Assembly: GCF_030499535.1 (NCBI RefSeq)
Contig: NZ_JASTLB010000001.1
Span: 434,001 to 498,000, forward strand
Direction: 5' to 3'
Source of the DNA: Streptomyces sp. TG1A-8
GTDB lineage: Bacteria; Actinomycetota; Actinomycetes; Streptomycetales; Streptomycetaceae
DNA length: 64,000 nt
A program made the position numbers and the translations under genes. Below, piece after piece: positions 18,010 to 25,800 of this stretch; the stretch's first letter is position 1; the number at the start of each line of letters is the position of its first letter. A model generated the notes under the pieces. That model saw only the letters and a list, made by a program, of their open reading frames with translations, did not search any database and had not been told where the DNA came from.

Positions 18010-18528
18010 CTAGCGCACCCAGCCCGTGTAGCGCTGCCCGATGCTGCGGGTCCGCTCCGTCGCGCGCGGCCGGGTGCCACCGTCGAGCGCGGCCGACACG
18101 GCGCGCACCAGCCACGCGTTGACCGACAGGCCCTCGCGGGCCGCGGCCTCCTCGGCGCGGGCCTTGAGGTGGGCCGGCAGGCGCAGGTTGACGCGGGCGG
18201 TGCCGCCCTCGTCACCGTCGGCCGGGACCGGGGCCCCCTGCGGTTCGACGGGCGCGGCGGGTTCCGCGGGGGCGCCCCCGTGGGCGGGCGGCGGTGTCAC
18301 CACGAAGTCGGGGTCGAGCCCGCGCAGCCGTACGTCGACCGAGCCGGGGGCGAGTTCGCGGGTGATCTCGTCCATCGCGGCGGAGAGCACGTTGAGCATG
18401 GTCAGCCGGGTCGCCGACTCCAGGGGGGCGGTGAGCCTCTCGGCCAGCTCGCGGGCTTCGTCACCGCCGGCTTCGGCGGCCACCGCGAGTTCGCGGCGAA
18501 GAGTGTCGACATACGGGGTGAGGTCCAT
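18010..18528 (-). CDS. ribbon-helix-helix/HicB-like regulator
   Basis: This 172-residue cytosolic protein has a helical N-terminus (DLTPYVDTLRRELAVAAEAGG) and a C-terminal CopG/HicB-type ribbon-helix-helix, ARVNLRLPAHLKARAEEAAAREGLSVNAWLVRAVSAAL. It is the first gene of the operon with the DUF4097 protein and ABC exporter and is the obvious local regulator. The ATG lies inside a palindromic operator-like sequence and has no ribosome binding site, so the mRNA may be leaderless. Confidence 0.8.
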   Translation of the reverse strand: MDLTPYVDTLRRELAVAAEAGGDEARELAERLTAPLESATRLTMLNVLSAAMDEITRELAPGSVDVRLRGLDPDFVVTPPPAHGGAPAEPAAPVEPQGAPVPADGDEGGTARVNLRLPAHLKARAEEAAAREGLSVNAWLVRAVSAALDGGTRPRATERTRSIGQRYTGWVR

Positions 18529-18557
18529 GACGCCATCATGGCATCACTATGGCGTCA
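18528..18557. promoter_or_regulatory. operator repeats at the ABC operon promoter
   Basis: TGACGCCAT-C-ATGGCATCA (18528-18546) is a near-perfect inverted repeat, and a third copy, ATGGCGTCA, follows at 18549-18557. The repeat starts on the first codon of the ribbon-helix-helix gene. Such tightly packed half-sites are typical targets of ribbon-helix-helix proteins and suggest autorepression. A further TGACGCCAT lies at 18723-18731. Confidence 0.6.
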
Positions 18558-18662
18558 TACACAAGTCCGCATGGCACCTCGCATGGGAGCAGGTCCACGA
18601 GGGACCCCGGAACACGCAACGCGCAGGGCGGCTCGGACGGCGGCCGCACACTGCGCGTTCAC

Positions 18663-18755
18663 GCCCTTCCGGGAATCCGGAAGGGCCCTTCACGGGACCT
18701 CGTGGCGCCGGATGGCACTATCTGACGCCATCCGGTGCCGTCCGGCGCCACGAGG
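18663..18755. terminator. two consecutive strong hairpins
   Basis: GCCCTTCCGG-GAAT-CCGGAAGGGC (18663-18686) is a perfect 10-bp stem. A second stem pairs 18698-18717 with 18736-18755 (19 of 20 positions) around an 18-base loop that contains TGACGCCAT. They lie just past the 3' end of the DUF4232-like gene and could end its transcription. Confidence 0.5.
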
Positions 18756-18783
18756 TGTCACCTGGTGTCGCAAGGAGGTGGCC

Positions 18784-19277
18784 TCAGCCCGTGACCGAGG
18801 CGGACAGGATCCGGGAGACCCGCACGGTGCCGCCGCAGGACTCGAAGGGGAAGGCGACCGTCTTGGCGGCGTCGGCCAGGGGGTCGAGCGGCGGGCGGAA
18901 GGCGAAGCCGGTCGCCTCCGGGCACGGCGCGTCGCCGACGGGCACGGTGATCCGGGTGAGGAAGAAGACCGCGCTCTGACCGGGCACGAGCACCACCGTC
19001 CCCCGCACTGGCCGAGGTCGCCGAAGGTGTCGGGGATCGGCGTCACCTGGACGGTGTCGCCGCCGGGCGTCTGCGGCACCACGGCCGGCATGCCGGTCAT
19101 CGCGCACGAGGTGTGCGCCACGTCGGTGACGAGGAAGCGCTGCACCCGGGTGCCTGCGGCGCCCTGCGACGTCGACGCCACCACCTTCAGCCAGGGGTTG
19201 CGGATGACGTGGTTGACGCTGGCGGAGGTGATCTCCCGCTCGATCTTCTCCCGGCACTCCTGCGGTGAGCCCGCCAC
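18784..19277 (-). pseudogene. DUF4232-like secreted protein, frameshifted
   Basis: The first frame reads CREKIEREITSASVNHVIRN, RFLVTDVAHTSCAMTGMPAVV and TPIPDTFGDLGQ. The second frame continues GTVVLVPGQSAVFFLTRI, APCPEATGFAF and CGGTVRVSRILSASVTG to a stop at 18784. The pattern (conserved Cys, SCAMTGMP, late CGG) fits DUF4232 domains of secreted actinobacterial proteins. One base is out near 18997-19010. The usual signal peptide or lipobox is not visible in frame upstream of 19277, so the 5' end may also be damaged. Confidence 0.6.
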
Positions 19278-19385
19278 GGAGAGGCACCCGGCGACCCCGG
19301 GAGGCGTCAGGCCCCGGAGGCGGGAATCCTGGGAGCGGGGCCCGCCGGGGAGACCGGGCCATGATGCCCGCGGCGGATCCGCACG

Positions 19386-20036
19386 TCACGGGTGCGGGTC
19401 CGCCGGGGCGGCGGCTTCCAGGTCGGCGATGCTGCCCGACATGATCGTCCGCACGTGTTCGGTGATGTGCTCGGCGGGCCAGTCCCACCAGGCCACCGCC
19501 AGCAGCCGGGCGATCTCGTCCTCGCCGTAACGGCGGCGGACGAGGCGGGCCGGGTTGCCGCCGACGATGCCGTAGTCGGGTACGTCGCCGGTGACCACGG
19601 CGCCGGAGCCGATGATCGCGCCGTGCCCGATCCGCACGCCGGGCATCACCGTCGTGCCGTGGCCGAACCAGACGTCGTGGCCGACGACGGTGTCCCCCCG
19701 GTTCGGCAGGCCGGTGAGCAGGTCGAAGTGATCGGCCCAGGAACCGCCCATCGTGGGGAAGGGAAAGGTCGAGGGGCCGTCCATCCGGTGGTTGGCACCG
19801 TTCATGAGGAACCGCACGCCCGTGCCCAGCGCGCAGAACCTGCCGATGATCAGCTTCTCCGGTCCGTAGTGGTGGAGGACGTTGCGCGTCTCGAACGCGG
19901 TCGCGTCGTCCGGGTCGTCGTAGTAGGAGTACTCCCCGACCTCGATCAGCGGGGACTTCAGCAACGGCTTGAGCAGTACCACCCGCGGCTGCTCGGGCAT
20001 CGGGTGGAGGACCGTCGGGTCGGCGGGTACGGGCAT
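19386..20036 (-). CDS. CatB-related O-acetyltransferase (left-handed beta-helix)
   Basis: This 216-residue acetyl-CoA-dependent xenobiotic acetyltransferase belongs to the hexapeptide-repeat group that includes streptogramin Vat and chloramphenicol CatB enzymes. It shows YSYYDDPDDATAFETRNVLHHYG, then IGRFCALGTGVRFLMNGANHRMDG with the catalytic His, and GHDVWFGHGTTVMPGVRIGHGAIIGSGAVVTGDVP. The trimeric coil is followed by a C-terminal helix (WWDWPAEHITEHV). Its substrate may be an antibiotic or a metabolite. I took the ATG at 20036 as start; an upstream frame to 20093 looks non-coding. Confidence 0.88.
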   Translation of the reverse strand: MPVPADPTVLHPMPEQPRVVLLKPLLKSPLIEVGEYSYYDDPDDATAFETRNVLHHYGPEKLIIGRFCALGTGVRFLMNGANHRMDGPSTFPFPTMGGSWADHFDLLTGLPNRGDTVVGHDVWFGHGTTVMPGVRIGHGAIIGSGAVVTGDVPDYGIVGGNPARLVRRRYGEDEIARLLAVAWWDWPAEHITEHVRTIMSGSIADLEAAAPADPHP

Positions 20037-20308
20037 GGCGGACGATTCCTCAGCGGTCGTGTGCCGTCGGTGACCGTCCCATGATCGCCGCACCGCGCCG
20101 TCCAGGACACCGATTTCACCGCCTGGATGAGCGTGCGCCCGTCCCCTGCCGGCGTCGTCCCGGGCCCGCAGGGACTCCCGGCGGGCCCCGCAAAGGGGGC
20201 AGGACCGGCCGGTGGTGCGACGGCCGGCCGGTCCGGTCCGGTCCGCGGCGGACGGCGGCGGGGTCCGGCCCGGGCCTTCGGGCGCCCGGGCCGTCCGTCA
20301 CGCCCGCG

Positions 20309-20866
20309 TCATCCGGCCTGCATCGCCTGTGCCATCCGGAGCACCTCGTCGCCCTCGGGCGCGTCGATCTCCACGTCGAGCACCGTGCACACCCGGGCCA
20401 CGAGGAAGTAGAAGCCCACCAGGACCAGCGCCTCCACGACCTGCTGTTCGTCGTAGTGCTCGCTCAGCCGTGCGTAGAGGGCGTCGTCGACCCGGGGGCC
20501 GGCGGCCACTGCCGCGGTGAACGCCACGAGCGCCCGCTGCGCGGGGCTGAACGCCGCCGCGTCGTGGTCCAGGCGGCGCAGGGCCGCCCGTTGCTCGTCG
20601 GTGACACCGACGGCCCGGGAGATGGAGACGTGCTGCGCCCATTCGTACTCGGAGTCGAAACCGGTGGCGCAGGTGAGGATGAGCAGTTCGCGGTCCACCG
20701 CGCTGAGGCCGCCCTCCGTGAAGAGCGCGGCGCCGAGCCGGGCGATCTGCTCGACCGACTGCGGGGCGTGGGCGAGGATCCGGTACAGGTTGATGATGCG
20801 GCCCTGGGTGAGGGAGCGCAGGGCTTCGGGAAGGGCCTCGGTGTCGAGGCAGGGGATGCGGGACAT
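20309..20866 (-). CDS. carboxymuconolactone decarboxylase/AhpD-like protein
   Basis: This 185-residue helical protein has the CMD/AhpD core: LYRILAHAPQSVEQIARLGAAL, RELLILTCATGFDSEYEWAQHVSISRAVGVTDEQ and a final LVGFYFLVARV. Family members are peroxidases or decarboxylases that use a redox Cys and a nearby His or Glu. Here only one Cys is in the core region (TCATGF), so peroxidase activity is uncertain. It lies 37 bases downstream of the CoA-transferase gene on the same strand and is probably co-transcribed. GAGGAG precedes the ATG. Confidence 0.8.
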   Translation of the reverse strand: MSRIPCLDTEALPEALRSLTQGRIINLYRILAHAPQSVEQIARLGAALFTEGGLSAVDRELLILTCATGFDSEYEWAQHVSISRAVGVTDEQRAALRRLDHDAAAFSPAQRALVAFTAAVAAGPRVDDALYARLSEHYDEQQVVEALVLVGFYFLVARVCTVLDVEIDAPEGDEVLRMAQAMQAG

Positions 20867-20903
20867 GGTGACGTCTCTCCTCGATCGGTGTGCGGGGCGG
20901 GGA

Positions 20904-22358
20904 TCAGCGGGTCCCGGTCTCCAACCAGTGGGGCTGCGAGGAGCCGCGGGGCACGAGGAGGGGGCCGCGCCAGGACGGCGGGGTCTCGCTCATGCGTACG
21001 GGAGGGGCGACGAGGCTCAGCTCGCCCAGGGGCGTGGACCGGGTGAACCGCTCGGCTGGGGGCAGGGAGTCCGGCGTCACCGACCGGGCCACCTCGTCCT
21101 GGCTGAACGTGCCCAGCTCGTAGGCCCAGTTGGAGACACCGGCGAGGGACACGCGCACCTCGTAGCTGCCGCCTTCCCGGGCCCGGCGCAGCACCGCGCT
21201 CATCACGCCCGCGGCGGCGAGGTACGCGGCCAGGTAGTCGTTGAGCATCCGCCCGTGCGGGAGCCTGGGCTCGTCCCCCTGCCGCTCGCTCCAGTTGATG
21301 CCGGTCAGTGCCTGGGCGTGCTGGTCGAAGCCGCCACGATCGCGCCAGGGTCCGCTGTGGCCGTAGCAGCGCACCGACACGTAGATCAGTCCGGGCGCGG
21401 CCTCCGCGCATTCCCGGGGCCCGAGTCCCAGCCGGTCGATCTTCGGGGCCCGGTGGTTCTGGACGAAGACGTCGGCCGTGCGCAGCAGTTCGTCGAACCT
21501 CCGGCGCCCGTCGCTGTCCCGCCGGAGGTCGAGCCGGGCGGATCGCAGGCCGATTCCGCACTCGTTCCAGCACACGTCGTGGTCGAAGGCGTGCGGTTCG
21601 CACACGTGCAGCACGTCCGCGCCCTGTTCCGCCAGGACCCGGCCGGCCGCGGTGCCCGCGAAGACGTGGGTGAACTGCAGACTGCGCAGTCCGGACAGCG
21701 GCTGCGCGCCCACCGGCAGGGGGCGCGGCGGGGCATCGCCGATGCGCTCGACCGAGACGAGCGGCTCGGCCAGCACCGCCCGCCCCTGCGGGTGGTCGAG
21801 GAACTCCTGCCTGCTGCGGACGACGGCGAGCGGCACGCCGCGCGCCGCCGCCGCCTCCTCCAGTTCCCAGGAGTTCCACTTGGCGATGGCGGCGGTGAAG
21901 TGCTCGCGCGTGTGGGCGGTACCCAGCAGGGCGAGCAGCTCGTCGCGGGAGCGCGGGTAACAGGCGATGGGGACGACCCAGCGGTCGTCCGCCGTGTGGT
22001 ACAGGTCCCACAGGGCGGGGATGGGGGTGCCGTCCCCGCCGAGCACGCTGCCCATGTTGGAGCCGTATCCGTTCAGCGTGTTGCCGCCGCCCAGGTACGG
22101 CGTGATCTGGTGCACCGCCTGCCCCAGATCCAGTGCCAGCCGTTGCGGGCGCCCGGTGCCGGCCTGCCATATCTGGGCCGCACCGACGGCCGCGGACAGC
22201 AGGGAGATGCCCATCGCCGAGCCCATTCTGATGGTGGACGGCACCAGGGGGTCGCTTCCGCTGACGCTGATCTCGCTGACCGCCGTGTCCCGCGCGAGTC
22301 CCAGCACCTTCAGCGTTCCGTCTAATTCTCCCAGTAGATCGAATTTGTTTTCCGTCAT
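20904..22358 (-). CDS. CoA-transferase family III (CaiB/BaiF)-like protein
   Basis: This 484-residue protein resembles class III CoA transferases, which move CoA between carboxylic acids through an Asp-CoA mixed anhydride. It contains the second-half hallmark VFAGTAAGRVLAEQGADVLHV, RSARLDLRRDSDGRRRFDELLRTADVFVQNHRAPKIDRLG, LIYVSVRCYGHSGPWRDRGGFDQHAQALTG and LNDYLAAYLAAAGVMSAVLRRA. The domain order looks permuted or duplicated, with a separate N-terminal domain of about 210 residues. I could not place the catalytic Asp. It is divergent from the ACP-PKS operon, so it may load or unload acyl groups for that pathway. There is no clear ribosome binding site before the ATG. Confidence 0.8.
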   Translation of the reverse strand: MTENKFDLLGELDGTLKVLGLARDTAVSEISVSGSDPLVPSTIRMGSAMGISLLSAAVGAAQIWQAGTGRPQRLALDLGQAVHQITPYLGGGNTLNGYGSNMGSVLGGDGTPIPALWDLYHTADDRWVVPIACYPRSRDELLALLGTAHTREHFTAAIAKWNSWELEEAAAARGVPLAVVRSRQEFLDHPQGRAVLAEPLVSVERIGDAPPRPLPVGAQPLSGLRSLQFTHVFAGTAAGRVLAEQGADVLHVCEPHAFDHDVCWNECGIGLRSARLDLRRDSDGRRRFDELLRTADVFVQNHRAPKIDRLGLGPRECAEAAPGLIYVSVRCYGHSGPWRDRGGFDQHAQALTGINWSERQGDEPRLPHGRMLNDYLAAYLAAAGVMSAVLRRAREGGSYEVRVSLAGVSNWAYELGTFSQDEVARSVTPDSLPPAERFTRSTPLGELSLVAPPVRMSETPPSWRGPLLVPRGSSQPHWLETGTR

Positions 22359-22429
22359 GGGTGGGATCGTAACACCATCGCGTCGGCAGTAAAGCGGCCG
22401 GCGTGAAATGCCGGACGCCGGAAACCGCC

Positions 22430-22458
22430 ATCAGCCGTCTATCAGTTGATTATCAGAC
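22430..22458 (+). promoter_or_regulatory. three 11-bp-spaced ATCAG repeats (candidate SARP site), PKS operon
   Basis: ATCAG occurs at 22430, 22441 and 22452, each exactly 11 bases apart, and the last repeat lies 44 bases before the GTG of the ACP gene. Three direct heptamer-like repeats at 11-bp spacing next to the -10 region are the classic binding layout of SARP activators. The SARP gene of this locus is at 35882-36724. Confidence 0.65.
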
Positions 22459-22501
22459 GCGACTGTTCTGATGACAGGGAAGCAGTCGAATCGGAAAGGC
22501 G

Positions 22502-22795
22502 GTGATCGAGGTGTCGCATGATTTCCCCTCCATGGAGAAGCTGAGGCTCATGCCCCTGCACGAGCGGCGGGACATGATCGAGGACTTGGTGATCGAAGAG
22601 TTCAAGCAGGCACTTTTCATGACGGAGCGGGACGAGATGCCGCTCGATGTCGGCTTCTTCGACCTCGGCCTCACCTCGTTGCGCCTCAGCGAGGTGAAGC
22701 TCGCGCTGGAACGCAAGCTTGAATGCGAGATCTCCACGGCCGCCCTTTTCGGGCATCCGACGGCGGGCCAACTGATCGACCACCTCTCTGAATGA
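22502..22795 (+). CDS. free-standing acyl/peptidyl carrier protein
   Basis: This 97-residue carrier protein has the phosphopantetheine attachment site in FFDLGLTSLRLSEVKLALE, with the serine at about residue 59. The preceding helix is MIEDLVIEEFKQALFM and the end is ALFGHPTAGQLIDHLSE. It should be activated by a PPTase and carry an acyl chain as a discrete partner of the PKS or the acyl-CoA ligase. The start GTG at 22502 has GGAAAGGC just upstream; a GTG at 22511 is possible. It is the first gene of the PKS operon, 25 bases before the PKS start. Confidence 0.85.
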   Translation: MIEVSHDFPSMEKLRLMPLHERRDMIEDLVIEEFKQALFMTERDEMPLDVGFFDLGLTSLRLSEVKLALERKLECEISTAALFGHPTAGQLIDHLSE

Positions 22796-22820
22796 CCGAC
22801 CCTCCGGTTGGAGATAACAA

Positions 22821-25800
22821 ATGTCAGACACGTCGAAGCCGAGGCAAGACGAATTGGCCACCGTGCTGGCCAAACTGCGGGACACGGAAGAAGCGCTCGC
22901 CGAGCTGACGCGCGAGAAGTACGAGCCCATCGCCATCGTGGGAATGGGACTTCGTTACCCGGGCGGGAACAGCACGGCCGACGCGTTCGCCGATTTCCTC
23001 AGGGAGGGACGGTCGGGCATCCGCCCCCTGCCGGCCGACGAGCGCCGGCAGCTGGCCCCGGACCCCGACTCCGACAAGGGACCCGCCGGCGAGCGGCCCA
23101 GCGGCGGCTTCCTGAGCGACGTCGACCGGTTCGACGCCGCCTTCTTCTCGGTGTCCCCCAAGGAAGCCCCGTACATCGATCCCCAGCAGCGTCTGGCCCT
23201 GGAGACGGCCTGGGAGGCGCTGGAGCACGCGGGCATCGACCCCACCTCCCTGCGGCACGGCGACACCGGCGTGTTCATGGGTGTCACCACCCTCGACTAC
23301 ATCTTCGAGTCCACCGACCTCGCCTCCTCCGATCTCGACGGCTACCTCGCCGCGGGGCTCACCCACAGTGCCGTGTCGGGCCGGCTGTCGTACTTCCTCG
23401 GCCTGCGCGGTCCCTGCATGACGATCGACACCACCTGCTCCTCGTCGCTCACCGCGACCCACCTCGCCGTCCAGGCGCTGCGCAACGGCGAGTGCCGCGT
23501 GGCGCTGAGCGGCGGTGCCAACGTCATCCACAACGCGCACAACCACAAGATCCTGTCCCTCGGCGGGGTCCTGTCCGCCGACGGGCAGTGCAAGACCTTC
23601 GACGAACGGGCCGACGGCTACGCCCGCGCCGAGGGGTGCGGTGTGCTGGTCCTGAAGAAGCTGTCCGACGCGCAGCGCGACGGCGACACCGTGCACGCCG
23701 TGATCCGCGGTTCCGCGGTCGGGCAGGACGGGGAGAGCGCGGGACTGGCGGCGCCCAACGGCGCGGCCCAGGAGCAGGTGATGCGCTCGGCCCTGGCCCG
23801 GTGCCGGCTGGAACCCGGTGACATCCAGTACGTCGAGGCGCACGGCACGGGCACGGCGCTCGGTGATCCCACGGAGATGGACGCGATCATCGACGTCTTC
23901 GGCCGGTCGCACAGCGCCGCCGAGCCCGTCGTCGTGGGATCGCTGAAGACGAACATCGGCCACATGGAGGGGGCCGCCGGTGTGGGCGGCATCATCAAGG
24001 CGGCCCTCCAGCTGCGGGAGGGGACGATCTTCCCGCACCTGAACCTCGTCACGCCCTCCCGCCGCATCGCCTGGGACGGAGCCCCGGTCACCGTCCCCAC
24101 CGAAGCACGTCCCTGGCCCACCGCCGGCACCAGGCGCGCACTGGTGAACGGCTTCGGCGTGACGGGGACCATCGCGTCGATCGTCCTGGAGGAACCGCCG
24201 GTCCCGGCCGCACCCGTCGGCGGCGGTTCCGCCGCCGACGAGCGTCCCGACGCCGTGTTCACCATCTCCGCCAAGAGCCGCAAGTCGCTGCGCGCACTCG
24301 CCGAACGCCACCTCGACCACCTGGAGCGCAACCCGGGCCTGACGGTCGCCGACCTGTGCCGGACCTCCAACACCGGCCGGGCGCACTTCCGCTACCGCAT
24401 CGCCGAGGTGGTCCGCGACCGGGAGGACGTCGTCCGGGTGCTGCGCAAGCGCATCGCGGCGCTCGAACAGGGGGACACCGGGGCCGGCAGGTCCAACGCG
24501 CCGAAGGTGGCGTTCCTCTTCTCCGGCACCGGGACGCAGTACCCGGGCATGGGCGCCGCCCTCTACCGCCAGTACCCCGTCTTCCGGGCGGCCCTCGACG
24601 CGTGCGACCGCGTGCTGACGCCGTTGACGGGCGTCCCGCTGGGCGAGCTGGTGCGCGGCGAGTGCTCCGAGCCCGAGCGCATCCACGAGGTCCGCCACCT
24701 CCAGCCCGCCCTGTTCAGCTTCGAGTACGCCTTGGCGCAGCTGTGGATGTCCTGGGGCGTGCGCCCGTCGGTGCTGATGGGTCACAGCCTGGGCGAGTTC
24801 GCCGCCGCCGCCACCGCCGGCCTGTTCTCGCTGGAGGACGCGGCCCGGCTGGTGGCCGCGCGCGGACGGCTCAGCGAACGGGTGCAGGTCAAGGGAGGCA
24901 TGGCGGCGATCGGCGCTCCGGCCGCCGAGGTCGCCCCGCTCGTCGAGCAGTACCCCGATCTCGTGATCGGTGCCGTCAACGGGCCCGGCCAGTGCCTGAT
25001 CACCGGCGCGAGCGCGTCCCTGGCCGAGGCCGGGCGGCGGCTGGCCGACCGCGGTGTCAAGGTCACGCCGCTGCGGGGAGCCGTGCCCTACCACTCCCCC
25101 CTCATGGCGGAGATCGTCGACGAGTTCCGCGAGGTCCTCACGACCGTGAAGTTCGGCGCGCCGACGATGGCCCTGGTGTCCAACGTCACCGGTCGCGTGG
25201 CCAGGTCGGGCGAGATGGCGACCCCCGACTACTGGATACGCCACCTGCTCGACCCCGTGCAGTTCGAGTCCGGGGTCCGGGCGGTGGACAAGCGCGGGCG
25301 GCACGTCTTCGTCGAGGTGGGCCCCTCGACCGCGCTCACCGCGCTCGCCCGGACGTCCGTCGGCGACTCGGACCACGTCTGGCTGAGCAGCGCCTTCCGC
25401 GACGACCACGACGCCAGCATGATCCGCCGCTCGCTGGCCAAGATGTACGAGGCGGGCGTCACCGTCTCCTGGGCGGGCTACCACCAGGGCGCCCCGCAGT
25501 ACCGGGTGCCGCTGCCGTCCTACCCGTTCGACGGCAAGCGCTACTGGCTGCCCACCCCGCAGCGCCGGGCGGCCGAGGCGGCCCGGCTGGCCGGGCAGCG
25601 GCCGGAGGAGGAGCGGACGGCGGCCGGCCGCCTCTTCTACGAGCAGCACTGGACGGCCCGGCCCCTGTCCGGCGACCGGACCGGCAAGCGCCGCGTGCTC
25701 GTCCTCGGGGGCCCGGAACACCGGCCCCCGGGACTGCAGGACGCTGCCGCCGGGGCCGGCGTCGACCTCGCCTTCGCAGCCGACGTACCGGCGCTGGACT

